64,000 bases of DNA from Ruegeria arenilitoris (GCF_013030265.1 NZ_WPZQ01000013.1:1-64000), one strand, 5' to 3'. Counted from the first letter of the stretch, positions 26,963 to 35,381 are shown. Notes: a model not told the origin generated them from the sequence alone. A program made the numbers and translations.

Positions 26963-27406
26963 TCAGCGAGGCCTCCGAATTTTACCTGTCATTCGTAAAC
27001 CATCACGAATGTTCAGTCCCATCATCGTGAGGTTGGCCGCCCCGGCGATCAGTTCAATCACCTGAACTGCATAAAATGTGCTGTCGAATTCGCCAGCGGA
27101 AGCTTTGCCAGCCAGAAACCAAGCCGCTGGTATAAGGATCAGCAAACCATTCAGCGCAATGATCGGCATACGGGTCTTCTTTGCCCTCGTCAGTGCATCT
27201 TTGCGTTTCCGGCCCATTGCCATGCCCGATCCGCCAGCAATGGCCATTGCCGGAATGAGAATGAACATGCCCTTCAGGATCAACGCTTTGACAGCTGCGA
27301 CTGTTTCATGGCTCGCAAAGAGTTCGCTGGTGACCGTTGATGTCCAGAAGAGGAGGATTATCACAAAGCCGATGCCGCCCGCTATGGCGTGAATCTTTGT
27401 TTTCAT
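26963..27406 (-). CDS. Four-helix membrane protein, unknown function
   Basis: 147 aa with hydrophobic segments near 7-27, 42-62, 82-100 and 112-132 and a basic C terminus (GKIRRPR). The GMAMGRKRKDALTRAKKTRMP loop (residues 61-81) is positively charged, placing it in the cytoplasm. GAGGGAA precedes ATG. I do not recognise the family. Same direction as the ABM gene, 37 bases downstream of it, so probably in its operon under the MarR regulator. Confidence 0.7.
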   Translation of the reverse strand: MKTKIHAIAGGIGFVIILLFWTSTVTSELFASHETVAAVKALILKGMFILIPAMAIAGGSGMAMGRKRKDALTRAKKTRMPIIALNGLLILIPAAWFLAGKASAGEFDSTFYAVQVIELIAGAANLTMMGLNIRDGLRMTGKIRRPR

Positions 27407-27443
27407 TGCGGTTCCCTCAAATTGGCTTTTTCAAAGGGTTTCG

Positions 27444-27812
27444 TCATGCCGTGCAGCAATTTGGCACCGCAACCTTCTCGAACAGGTGGGGTGCTGTCAC
27501 AGCGCTTGAGGGATAGTGGCTGAGCTGCTGCTGAAACTCGGGGTTTGAAAACGCCGCGCGGAAGTCCGCAACGGAATCCCAGACCGCGTAGTTCAGGTAC
27601 ATGCTGCCATCACCAATGGCTTTATGCAGTTGCGTGCTGATGTAACCCGGTTGCTTTTTCATCCATTGGGCATCGCTCTTCCAGGCTTCAACCAAGGCGT
27701 CTTGGTCAACGGGATCGACTGTGAAGAGGTTGACGAGAACGACGGGTCCAGCGTCGATGCTCAATTGTTGTTCAATGGGAAACTCAGGGTCGAGGGGTTT
27801 GAAACTCACCAT
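27444..27812 (-). CDS. Antibiotic-biosynthesis-monooxygenase (ABM) domain protein
   Basis: 122 aa. Small ferredoxin-like ABM fold: PVVLVNLFTVDPVDQDALVEAW, QPGYISTQLHKAIGDGSMYLNYAVWDSVADFRAAFSNPEF (read in parts). Proteins of this class are cofactor-free monooxygenases or haem/quinone-binding proteins. Start at 27812, behind AGGAG. Divergent from a MarR regulator, with an operator-like palindrome between them, so it is probably induced by a small aromatic or quinone-like ligand; this is inference. Confidence 0.82.
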   Translation of the reverse strand: MVSFKPLDPEFPIEQQLSIDAGPVVLVNLFTVDPVDQDALVEAWKSDAQWMKKQPGYISTQLHKAIGDGSMYLNYAVWDSVADFRAAFSNPEFQQQLSHYPSSAVTAPHLFEKVAVPNCCTA

Positions 27813-27879
27813 TCGGTACTCCTTGAAAGTCATTTCAATTTGGTGCCATGTTGTCATATTTAGGAAGTATCAAGCAAAA

Positions 27880-27895
27880 TGACAATATGTTGTCA
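27880..27895. promoter_or_regulatory. Candidate MarR operator
   Basis: TGACAATATGTTGTCA is a perfect 6-4-6 palindrome, 19 bases before the MarR start. A second copy of its right half, ATGTTGTCA, lies 39 bases to the left at 27848-27856, nearer the ABM gene. Confidence 0.65.
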
Positions 27896-27914
27896 AATAA
27901 AACGAGGAATCGAC

Positions 27915-28403
27915 ATGTCGGATGAACGAAGGACCGAAGAAGGAGAAGCCGTGACGGCGCTGATACTGGATGTGTTTCGGTTGAACGGTCGATTGCAGCT
28001 TGCCGGTGACCGCCTCGTATCAGAACTCGGTCTGACAAGTGCCCGGTGGCAGATCCTTGGCGCCATTGCCTATGCTGAACAGCCGGAATCCGTCGCCTGG
28101 CATGCACGGACGATGGGTGTTCACCGGCAAGGCGTTCAACGGATCGTCAACGAGTTGAATAAAGAGGGAGTCGTCGAGTTTCAGCCAAACCCACACCACA
28201 AGCGCGCGCATCTTGTTGTTTTGACCCAAAGGGGAAGGAAGCTGTACGAAGCCGCGATTGCGAGGCAAATCCCTTGGGTGAATGAACTCTCGGAAGGCTT
28301 GTCGCCAGATGATATTGCGACAGCGCAAAACATTGTAGGCCGTCTCAAGACGCGTCTCGAAGAAGCCTCATCGCAACAAGACCAGAGCCAGAACCAAAGC
28401 TGA
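27915..28403 (+). CDS. MarR-family transcriptional regulator
   Basis: 162 aa. Winged helix: LVSELGLTSARWQILGAIAYAE, HARTMGVHRQGVQRIVNELNKEGVVEF, wing NPHHKRAHLVVLTQRGRKLY. Start at 27915 behind GAGGAA; the frame is open from 27879 but that start falls inside the operator. Most likely represses itself and the divergent ABM gene. Confidence 0.9.
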   Translation: MSDERRTEEGEAVTALILDVFRLNGRLQLAGDRLVSELGLTSARWQILGAIAYAEQPESVAWHARTMGVHRQGVQRIVNELNKEGVVEFQPNPHHKRAHLVVLTQRGRKLYEAAIARQIPWVNELSEGLSPDDIATAQNIVGRLKTRLEEASSQQDQSQNQS

Positions 28404-28617
28404 CGCTCGTACAGGGTTCAGCATCGGACTTTCTGGGCTCCCTGCCACCGTTCTCTGCGGTCAGTTTGCATTGGCTGTAAGAGCTCAGAGTTGCCGGTGC
28501 TTCCACTTCCATCTTTCGTTCCTTCTGCAGCTTGTGAGGGTAACCTCAGCACGCGAAACGTCGACAGCTTTGGCAGCGCCCAATATCTGGCCAACATACC
28601 GCTCCCAACACGTGGTT

Positions 28618-29160
28618 CTATTTCTTCTCGAAAAACAAAATCACCTCACCAAGACGAATACCGAAGCGTGAGACGTAGGCGCGGTTGAGTAGTCTGTCGT
28701 CTTCCAATAGCCACATCCAATCGTCAAAATTCACGCGCATCGTGCCATCTTTGACAGGCAAATCTATCTTGTAATTCCAGTTAAAGGTATCACCCCGTTC
28801 GACCCCGCTGGCTGTTCCCAGAACACCCGGCGCGGTCCCGGTCCACGTGTCCTCGCCAGTTTTTGTCAGTGTCCAGACCCGCTGCTCGGTTGCGTCGTCA
28901 TCATAGATGAAATCCTCTACCAGAGTCAGCGTCTTACCATCCCAGGTACCGTCGATATCGACCGTGAACCGGCGCGGGACGTTGCCCAGAACGTCCTGGA
29001 ACTGGCCATAGGCCACAGTTTTACCTTCAAAGAATTCCTCAAGGTTAAGTTGTCGGTCCGATAGAAATGTCTTTGGAACGCGTGGTTTGGCTGAACAGGC
29101 GGCGAGTATTGCCAACCCTGCAAGGGCGACGATTGCTACAAGGGTGCGGCGGGCGATCAT
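28618..29160 (-). CDS. DUF3833 lipoprotein
   Basis: 180 aa. A lipoprotein signal with lipobox LAAC (Cys22) is followed by a DUF3833 domain: LNLEEFFEGKTVAYGQFQDVLGNVPRRFTVDIDGTWDG (residues 38-75), DDDATEQRVWTLTKTGEDTWTG, NFDDWMWLLEDDRLLNRAYVSRFGIRLGEV near the end. Function unknown. Last gene of the amine oxidase operon; its start overlaps the previous DUF3833 gene by four bases. A paralog of its upstream neighbour. Confidence 0.85.
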   Translation of the reverse strand: MIARRTLVAIVALAGLAILAACSAKPRVPKTFLSDRQLNLEEFFEGKTVAYGQFQDVLGNVPRRFTVDIDGTWDGKTLTLVEDFIYDDDATEQRVWTLTKTGEDTWTGTAPGVLGTASGVERGDTFNWNYKIDLPVKDGTMRVNFDDWMWLLEDDRLLNRAYVSRFGIRLGEVILFFEKK

Positions 29161-29774
29161 TGCAACGGCCTCAGTTCAGAGTCTGTATCATGACCATTAG
29201 CGCCATGCAGATGGGCCGATTTTATCTCGGGCGACGGGCGCATCGTGGCAACCAACTCGGCCACCTTGATGCCGAATTTTCGCATCTCAGAGCGATTCAT
29301 GATCGCGCCGTTCTCGGTCAGGTACATCCAGTCGGTCACATCCAACGTATGCCCACCGGCGTCCTTGGGCAGGATGATCCGATATGTCAACTTGACGGTT
29401 GCGCCGGAAATCACACCCTTGCCCTCGCCCACGATGTCATCGGCCGTTGCGGTGAATGTGTTGCCGGTGCCCAGCGTCAGGTACCATTTTCGGGTCATCT
29501 GTTTACCGTTGGAATAGGTGAAATACTCGGACAATGTCCCGGTATTGCCTTCCCATTCGCCCACCATACGCGCGACGAAGCTGTTCGACATCTTACCATT
29601 GGGACCATAGATCAAACCCTCTGACAGGATTTCTCCGTTTAGATGCTTTTTAAGTGAAAACTGGGGGCCTGTGTTTTCGTAGTCGGCAGGTGCCTGAGCG
29701 CGAAAACTGAGAAATCTGCCCTTTGCCACGATCAGGGCGAGGGTGGCAAACAGGATGACTGCGATGAGTTTCAT
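29157..29774 (-). CDS. DUF3833 protein, membrane anchored or secreted
   Basis: 205 aa. An N-terminal hydrophobic segment (1-17) without a lipobox, then DUF3833: FSLKKHLNGEILSEGLIYGPNGKMSNSF, GNTGTLSEYFTYSNGKQMTRKWYLT, DVTDWMYLTENGAIMNRSEMRKFG. Clearly related to the next gene in tandem (shared TDWMYL/DDWMWL and RSEMRKFG/RAYVSRFG positions). Overlaps the MFS gene before it and DUF3833 gene after it by four bases each. Probably acts in the envelope with the other products of this operon. Confidence 0.83.
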   Translation of the reverse strand: MKLIAVILFATLALIVAKGRFLSFRAQAPADYENTGPQFSLKKHLNGEILSEGLIYGPNGKMSNSFVARMVGEWEGNTGTLSEYFTYSNGKQMTRKWYLTLGTGNTFTATADDIVGEGKGVISGATVKLTYRIILPKDAGGHTLDVTDWMYLTENGAIMNRSEMRKFGIKVAELVATMRPSPEIKSAHLHGANGHDTDSELRPLQ

Positions 29775-30997
29775 TTGGCTGATACCTCTGACGGCAGCGT
29801 CAAAACCATCCCGAACGCGCCGAGTTTGAGAATGCAGGGAAGGACAGCATAGGCAAAGTTGAGCGTTTCCAATGCCTGAGCCGAGTTAGGTTGCCCCGGG
29901 AAAAAACCGCTGCGTTCAAGCAGTGGCAGTGTGAAAAAGGCGGCCAATGCGAGGCCTAGTTTGCCTGCGAATGACCAGATGCCGAATGCGGCTGATGCGT
30001 TTAGTCCCGCGCGGGTCAGTACGACCGAGAACATGGCGGGCAAAACGACCATATCGGCCCCAAGTGCCGCACCGGATGCGATGCAGATGACGGCGAAACC
30101 GGACAGGTTGCCCGCCGACAGAGTCGCCGCGCCAATGAACCCGGCGATCGACAGCGGCATTGCAATAATCAGTGTCTGTTTCGGGCCAATCCGGTTGCTT
30201 AGGCGAGCCCAAAGAGGAACACTTGCTCCTGCGCTCAGAAAGAAAAGGATCAGCAAAGGGCCAGCCTTGCCCGGCAGTTGCAGCCGATCTTCTACAAAAA
30301 ACAGAAACAAGGTTGAGGTGATCGCAACCGGTAGGCTGTTGACCAGCGCAAGGGCAAGGAGCCTGAGCCCGCCAGATTTGCCAAGGCCCGCGAAAGACAG
30401 CCCCTCTCCGGTGATCGGTGGACGCTGCCAGATTGGAAAAGTCAGTACGATAGTGATGACTGACAGCACGCCCAAGAACAGACCAAACGCAGGGTAACCC
30501 TGTGCACTGGCGCCCAAAGTCACGAACAGGGCAGGTGCGCTGGCTGCAAGAATAACTCCGGTCAACTGACCACCTTCGCGGTAGGCGGCGAGTGTCATCA
30601 GCTCTTTGGGATCCGGGCGTTTCGCCAGAGTGGCGCTGCGTCCATAAAGCAGGATGGTGCCAAGGCTGTAGGCCGAAAAGAGTAGAACGAGAATGGCAAT
30701 CAGCGTGCCGAGAGCGGCGCCGTCAGAGAGCATGAACAACAGTGGAAAACCGACGGCTAACCCGATCGCGGCAGCTGCAGCAAACAGAATTTGTGCATCC
30801 GGCCATCGGTCAATTGCCCAGCCGATCAAAGGATCCTGTACCAGATCAACCAGCCGGATAATCAAAAGGACTGTTCCGATAACACCCAGGCCGATACCCA
30901 AGTTTACCGCTGCAAATCGTGGCAGGTGGATGTAAAGCGGGATGCCTGCAGCAGCGAGCATCAGAGCATACAAGCTGACCCTGGGATACAGCATCAC
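29771..30997 (-). CDS. MFS transporter (GPH sugar/cation symporter-like)
   Basis: 408 aa, about 12 membrane helices. VDLVQDPLIGWAIDRW near 50-65 is the typical D-x-x-x-DP-x-x-G loop motif of the GPH/MelB-like family. Placed between a chalcone-isomerase-like gene and two DUF3833 genes with ATGA overlaps on both sides. Similar carriers recur next to flavin amine oxidases in alphaproteobacterial stress operons, where they may move a lipid-like compound; the substrate is unknown. Confidence 0.85.
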   Translation of the reverse strand: MMLYPRVSLYALMLAAAGIPLYIHLPRFAAVNLGIGLGVIGTVLLIIRLVDLVQDPLIGWAIDRWPDAQILFAAAAAIGLAVGFPLLFMLSDGAALGTLIAILVLLFSAYSLGTILLYGRSATLAKRPDPKELMTLAAYREGGQLTGVILAASAPALFVTLGASAQGYPAFGLFLGVLSVITIVLTFPIWQRPPITGEGLSFAGLGKSGGLRLLALALVNSLPVAITSTLFLFFVEDRLQLPGKAGPLLILFFLSAGASVPLWARLSNRIGPKQTLIIAMPLSIAGFIGAATLSAGNLSGFAVICIASGAALGADMVVLPAMFSVVLTRAGLNASAAFGIWSFAGKLGLALAAFFTLPLLERSGFFPGQPNSAQALETLNFAYAVLPCILKLGAFGMVLTLPSEVSAK

Positions 30998-31539
30998 TGC
31001 CCCTTGAGCTGGCTTGTAAACGATGCAGATCGGGTGTTTGAGCCCAGAAAGATCGACATAAATCCGCGTTTGGCACCCGAATAGGACAATGTGCAGGTCT
31101 TGCGCCCATTCCGCCAGAACCCAATGGCATTGGGCCCTTGCGAGATCGCCAGATAGGTATCGCCTTTACTGACCGCTTGAAAACACTGCTCCAACTGAGC
31201 GCGCGTGGGCGCGTTGTTACCCTGGCGCGCAATCTCTTCCAGTGTGGAATTAACCAGTGCTTTCTGGGTCAGGTTTTTCCGGTAGGTCAATTCCAGCCCG
31301 AAGTCTTCATTCCAACTGAAGGGCGCACCGCCAGTTGTGTATAGTTTTGCATCATACAGGGGCAGCCCGAGAAATCGGAACGTGCCGCTACCAAGCAGCT
31401 GCGCATTGTTCAGTTCCTTTGATACGACCGAAGCTGCCAGACCCGACGGGACCAGTAGCGCAATCACCAGAAGCGCTGCGCGAATGCTATCAAAGATCAG
31501 CCGCAACGGGTATGGCCGGGTCTCTTTCAAGAATGCCAT
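30994..31539 (-). CDS. Chalcone-isomerase-like exported protein
   Basis: 181 aa. Signal/anchor about 14-35. The rest follows bacterial chalcone-isomerase-fold proteins: LLGSGTFRFLGLPLYDAKLYT, LELTYRKNLTQKALVNSTLEEI, FQAVSKGDTYLAI and RNGRKTCTLSYSGAKRGFMSIFLG (residues 145-168). Bacterial members rarely have proven activity; they may bind fatty acids. The start at 31539 has GGAG upstream and lies 50 bases inside the amine oxidase gene, an unusually long overlap. Confidence 0.78.
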   Translation of the reverse strand: MAFLKETRPYPLRLIFDSIRAALLVIALLVPSGLAASVVSKELNNAQLLGSGTFRFLGLPLYDAKLYTTGGAPFSWNEDFGLELTYRKNLTQKALVNSTLEEIARQGNNAPTRAQLEQCFQAVSKGDTYLAISQGPNAIGFWRNGRKTCTLSYSGAKRGFMSIFLGSNTRSASFTSQLKGQ

Positions 31540-32824
31540 TTTCAGCTCCGATGGTCTGCGGGATACCTTCGATGCGCTCAACAACATGCATGGCGCTGGC
31601 GATCCCGTCTTCGTGAAAACCGTGCCGGTTATACGCCCCGGCAAACCAGGTCCTGTTTTGTCCCTGCATTTCGCGGATATTGCCTTGTGCCCTCAGGGCA
31701 GCTTTGTCGAATACAGGGTGGGCGAATTCGACCTCGTCATAAATCTTGTCTTCATGGATTTCTGACGAAGCGTTCAGGGTCACAAACAGCGGATCGCTGT
31801 CGGGGATGTTTTGAAGGCGGTTCATCCAATAGGTGACACCCACATTTCCTGCCTGCGAGCGATAGGTCCAACTGGACCAGCAAGCACGTCGGCGCGGCAT
31901 CTGGCTTGGATCGCAGTGCAGAACTGCCTTGTTGGGTTGATAGCGAATGGCACCTAGCGCGTCTGTTTCATCCCGGGTCGCGTTGTCTCCAAGTATGGCC
32001 AGCGACTGATCTGAATGTGTAGCCAGGATGATCTCATCAAACAAATCTGCCTGCCCATGGCTGTGCACACTCACACCCAGGGAATCCCTTTGGATGCCCT
32101 CAACCGGGGTGGCCACGCGGATATCGCAGCCACGGGCGCGCAAGGCGGTTTCAATTCGGCGAACATATTCGACACTGCCGCCTTTGACAGTCCACCATTG
32201 GTGCTGTTTGGCACGGCCACTGGCGAGCAATGCGTGATTGCGGAAAAACTGAACCAATGAGCGTGCGGGGAAGCGGTCAACGAATTCGACCGGTGTAGAC
32301 CAGATCGCGCCGCACATTGGCATCAGGTAGTTGTGTCGGAACCAGTGGCCCAACCGCAGTTGATCAACAAGCTCACCGATTGTGGTGTCATCATCCTGCG
32401 CGGCAGCCGGGGCCTCTTTGCTAAAACGCAGGATGTCGGCGATCATTTTATAGTAGGCGGGCCGGGCAAGATTACGTTTTTGGGCCGTCAGGGTACGGAG
32501 ATTGTTCAGCCCGTACTCGATACGACCGTTATCGATCGTGGCACCAAAGCTCATTTCGCTTTTGGTGACCGGGACATTCAGTTCTTCGAACAGACGGGTC
32601 AGATAAGGGTAGGTCGCGTAGTTGAACACGATGAATCCGGTATCGACGGGCTGATCTCCGTTTCGTCCGGCAAGCACGGTGCGGGCGTGACCGCCCAGTC
32701 GGGGCTCAGCTTCGTACAGTGTTACATCATGAGATTTGGATAGATAATAGGCTGCGGATAGACCTGAAATGCCTGCACCAACAATCGCGATCTTTTTGCG
32801 TACGCCCCGAGTTTCGTCGAACAT
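31490..32824 (-). CDS. FAD-dependent amine oxidoreductase (fatty-acid-modification associated)
   Basis: 444 aa. FAD-binding Rossmann motif IAIVGAGISGLSAAYYL near 12-28, then YEAEPRLGGHARTV, DTGFIVFNYATYPYLTRLFEEL and the C-terminal FAD contact TWFAGAYNRHGFHEDGIASA. Proteins of this class usually sit next to a cyclopropane-fatty-acid-synthase-like methyltransferase and DUF1365; neither is here. Start at 32824, behind GAGGA; the -10 of the ECF-type promoter at 32854-32859 leaves no room for the longer 32884 start. First gene of a five-gene operon. Confidence 0.88.
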   Translation of the reverse strand: MFDETRGVRKKIAIVGAGISGLSAAYYLSKSHDVTLYEAEPRLGGHARTVLAGRNGDQPVDTGFIVFNYATYPYLTRLFEELNVPVTKSEMSFGATIDNGRIEYGLNNLRTLTAQKRNLARPAYYKMIADILRFSKEAPAAAQDDDTTIGELVDQLRLGHWFRHNYLMPMCGAIWSTPVEFVDRFPARSLVQFFRNHALLASGRAKQHQWWTVKGGSVEYVRRIETALRARGCDIRVATPVEGIQRDSLGVSVHSHGQADLFDEIILATHSDQSLAILGDNATRDETDALGAIRYQPNKAVLHCDPSQMPRRRACWSSWTYRSQAGNVGVTYWMNRLQNIPDSDPLFVTLNASSEIHEDKIYDEVEFAHPVFDKAALRAQGNIREMQGQNRTWFAGAYNRHGFHEDGIASAMHVVERIEGIPQTIGAENGILERDPAIPVAADL

Positions 32825-32853
32825 GTCATCCTCTTTGTGTGACATTTTACAAG

Positions 32854-32883
32854 GGGATACGCTGGGTGATCGTTTGCGGATCA
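32854..32883 (-). promoter_or_regulatory. ECF (RpoE/ChrR-type) promoter for the amine oxidase operon
   Basis: On the minus strand TGATCC (32878-32883), an 18-base spacer, then TATCCC (32854-32859). The start codon of the amine oxidase lies about 30 bases downstream. TGATCC is the -35 element recognised by the singlet-oxygen sigma factor RpoE in Rhodobacter sphaeroides. Confidence 0.65.
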
Positions 32884-32950
32884 TTCATGCTAGAAAAATA
32901 TTTTTGACGCGCTAAATCATGTCGCTTGGCTATGAGCGGCCGATTTGGTG

Positions 32951-32980
32951 TGATCCGACGGTATCGCGGGTTCGTATTCT
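32951..32980 (+). promoter_or_regulatory. ECF (RpoE/ChrR-type) promoter for the SDR gene
   Basis: TGATCC (32951-32956), an 18-base spacer, then TATTCT (32975-32980), 73 bases before the SDR start. Same -35 and same spacing as the divergent promoter 68 bases away on the other strand. Confidence 0.65.
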
Positions 32981-33053
32981 CTCTAAAATGACCAGAATGG
33001 CGCCCTTTTCCCTCTAAAGCCACGCGTTTTCGTGCGAATAGAAAGACCCGATC

Positions 33054-33779
33054 ATGAGTAAGTTCGAAGGTAAAACCTATTGGATCATCGGCGCGAGCGA
33101 AGGATTGGGTCTTGCTCTGGCCAAGGCGCTGAGCCGTCAGGGTGCACGCCTGATACTGTCGGCGCGCAACGCCGATCGTCTGTCCGAGATTTGCGATACG
33201 CTGCCCGACGCGCGTGCCGTGCCAGTTGATGTAACCGACCTGAATGCAGTTCGGGATGCGGTTTCTGAGGCCGGGGATATCGATGGTCTGGTCTATAACG
33301 CCGGAGCTTATGAGCCTATGAAGACGGCGGACTGGGATACCGAAGCCGCGCTGGCAATGAGCGACGTCAACTTCACCGGGGCACTCAGGGTGTTGGGCGA
33401 GACCGTGCCCGGTTTTGTCCGCGCTACACGCGGAGATATTACGCTGATCGGATCGCTTGCGGGATATCACGGGTTACCGGCCGCGATTGGATATGGTTCC
33501 AGCAAGGCTGCGCTGATCTCTCTGGCAGAAACGATGCGGCACGATCTGGCAGGCACCGGCGTTACGGTTCGGATCGTCAATCCCGGCTTTATCAAGACGC
33601 GGCTGACCGAAAAGAACAACTTTAAGATGCCGATGCTGATGACGCCCGAAGACGCGGCGGATCGGGTTCTGCGCGCCATGTCCCGGCGTCGTTTTCGTAC
33701 CGATTTCCCTGCTCCGTTTTCCTGGGCCATCAGGTTTTTGGACTATGTGCCGGACTTTCTGGTTTACCGTGGAAAATAG
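33054..33779 (+). CDS. Short-chain dehydrogenase in the ECF-controlled divergon
   Basis: 241 aa. Cofactor motif GASEGLG at 13-19, YNAG at 81-84, catalytic Ser134, Tyr147 and Lys151 (IGSLAGYHG ... YGSSKAA). Ends with a hydrophobic, aromatic stretch (FSWAIRFLDYVPDFLVY), suggestive of membrane association. Divergent from the flavin amine oxidase operon and sharing its promoter type, so it likely reduces or oxidises an intermediate of the same lipid-related pathway. Confidence 0.88.
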   Translation: MSKFEGKTYWIIGASEGLGLALAKALSRQGARLILSARNADRLSEICDTLPDARAVPVDVTDLNAVRDAVSEAGDIDGLVYNAGAYEPMKTADWDTEAALAMSDVNFTGALRVLGETVPGFVRATRGDITLIGSLAGYHGLPAAIGYGSSKAALISLAETMRHDLAGTGVTVRIVNPGFIKTRLTEKNNFKMPMLMTPEDAADRVLRAMSRRRFRTDFPAPFSWAIRFLDYVPDFLVYRGK

Positions 33780-33818
33780 ACCAGTGTTGCGGGTGAAAGT
33801 CGGGAAACTCAGCCAAAT

Positions 33819-34106
33819 CTACCCACAGGTCAGCCGCTGAATTACCCCTGCGCCGTTGACATAAACGTTCAGCCGATCAATGCGATAATCCTGCGTTGCG
33901 ATGTCATCAGGCCCCAATACACGTGATCTTTCAGGCAAACTGGCCTGAATCGTTGATACCGGCTGGCCCACAGAATCGGCAAAGGGCTCACCCTTACAGA
34001 ACGCCAGATCAACGGCTGCAGCCTCGGATGTAGAAGCGCTTTCCTCAGTCACAGTTGTTTCCGCACAGGCGGCCAGAACGAACAGGATCGGGATAAAACG
34101 GTGCAT
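33819..34106 (-). CDS. Peptidase inhibitor I78 family lipoprotein
   Basis: 95 aa. Lipoprotein signal with lipobox LAAC (Cys14). The C-terminal half matches the I78 (elastase/subtilisin inhibitor) family: VGQPVSTIQASLPERSRVLGP, YRIDRLNVYVNGAGVIQRLTCG at the end. Start at 34106, behind AGGAG. A short Ser/Thr/Glu linker follows the lipid anchor. Probably protects the envelope against serine proteases. Confidence 0.8.
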   Translation of the reverse strand: MHRFIPILFVLAACAETTVTEESASTSEAAAVDLAFCKGEPFADSVGQPVSTIQASLPERSRVLGPDDIATQDYRIDRLNVYVNGAGVIQRLTCG

Positions 34107-34209
34107 TGGCGCTCCTTTTTCTGGCAATGTCGTTTCTGTAATATCAATTATTTAGCTAACCTGTCACGAAAGCGCAGTTGAAAACACCCTGTATTTGACG
34201 CAGGGTCGG

Positions 34210-34221
34210 GTCAAATTTGAC
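34210..34221. promoter_or_regulatory. Palindrome in the frmA leader
   Basis: GTCAAATTTGAC, a perfect 12-base palindrome 15 bases before the formaldehyde dehydrogenase start; ATTTGAC is repeated at 34191-34197. Candidate repressor site. Confidence 0.4.
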
Positions 34222-34236
34222 AGGGAGAATAGCAAC

Positions 34237-35349
34237 ATGCGTACCCGTGCAGCGGTTGCCCTTCAGGCGGGCAAACCTTTGGAAGTGATGGACGTGAACC
34301 TTGAAGGGCCCAAAGCGGGCGAGGTTCTGGTCGAGATCAAGGCCACCGGCATCTGCCACACTGATGAATTTACCCTGTCGGGTGCTGATCCCGAAGGCCT
34401 GTTCCCTGCCATTCTGGGCCACGAAGGTGCTGGCGTTGTGGTTGAAGTCGGCCCGGGTGTCACCAGCCTGAAGCCAGGCGATCACGTGATCCCGCTTTAC
34501 ACCCCGGAATGTCGCGAATGTGAGTACTGTCTGCACCCCAAAACCAACCTGTGTCAGGCAATCCGTTCGACTCAGGGCCAGGGTCTGATGCCCGATGGCA
34601 CATCGCGCTTCTCGACGTTGGATGGTGACCCGATCCTGCACTACATGGGCTGCTCTACCTTCTCGAACCACACAGTTCTGCCCGAGATTGCGCTGGCCAA
34701 AGTGCGTGAAGACGCGCCTTTCGACAAGATCTGCTACATCGGTTGCGGTGTGACCACCGGTATTGGCGCGGTGATCAACACCGCCAAGGTGGAAATCGGC
34801 AGCCGTGCTATCGTCTTCGGTCTGGGCGGTATCGGTTTGAACGTGATTCAGGGCCTGCGTCTGGCCGGGGCCGATCAAATCGTCGGCGTTGACCTGAACC
34901 CGTCGAAAGTTGAGATGGCGACCAAGTTCGGCATGACCGATTTCGTGAACCCGAACGAAGTCGAAGGCGATCTGGTACCCTATCTGGTTGATCTGACCAA
35001 AGGCGGCGGCGACTATACCTTTGATGCCACCGGCAATGTCGGCGTGATGCGCGCGGCACTGGAATCGGCGCATAAGGGCTGGGGTGAATCGATTATCATC
35101 GGCGTCGCGCCCGCAGGTGCCGAGATTTCGACCCGTCCGTTCCAGCTGGTCACCGGTCGTTCGTGGCGCGGCACCGCCTTTGGTGGCGCGCGTGGCCGGA
35201 CCGATGTGCCGAAGATCGTTGACTGGTATATGGAAGGTAAGATCGAGATCGATCCGATGATCACCCACACCATGGGTCTGGATGACATCAACAAAGGGTT
35301 TGATCTGATGCACAAAGGCGAGAGCATCCGGTCGGTGGTTGTTTACTAA
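34237..35349 (+). CDS. frmA: S-(hydroxymethyl)glutathione dehydrogenase / class III alcohol dehydrogenase
   Basis: 370 aa. Zinc-dependent MDR enzyme. Catalytic zinc ligands in TGICHTDEF (Cys40) and [12 protein letters not shown]; structural zinc Cys cluster [18 protein letters not shown]-binding [30 protein letters not shown] and the [12 protein letters not shown] segment are diagnostic of class III. Oxidises the glutathione adduct of formaldehyde (and reduces S-nitrosoglutathione). Start at 34237 behind GGGAGAA. The usual esterase fghA is not adjacent. Confidence 0.95.
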   Translation: MRTRAAVALQAGKPLEVMDVNLEGPKAGEVLVEIKATGICHTDEFTLSGADPEGLFPAILGHEGAGVVVEVGPGVTSLKPGDHVIPLYTPECRECEYCLHPKTNLCQAIRSTQGQGLMPDGTSRFSTLDGDPILHYMGCSTFSNHTVLPEIALAKVREDAPFDKICYIGCGVTTGIGAVINTAKVEIGSRAIVFGLGGIGLNVIQGLRLAGADQIVGVDLNPSKVEMATKFGMTDFVNPNEVEGDLVPYLVDLTKGGGDYTFDATGNVGVMRAALESAHKGWGESIIIGVAPAGAEISTRPFQLVTGRSWRGTAFGGARGRTDVPKIVDWYMEGKIEIDPMITHTMGLDDINKGFDLMHKGESIRSVVVY

Positions 35350-35381
35350 GGCAACAACAACCTAACTGATTCAAAGTTTTG

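Noticed and set aside
24740..28600. Genomic island inserted at tRNA-Lys
   Set aside because: No integrase and no repeat of the tRNA 3' end in the window. The genes look accessory but the boundaries are not supported.
34156..35313. Open frame of 385 codons on the minus strand across the formaldehyde dehydrogenase gene
   Set aside because: It is the antisense shadow of frmA, which has full family motifs. The antisense product is low-complexity-like and has no ribosome binding site.
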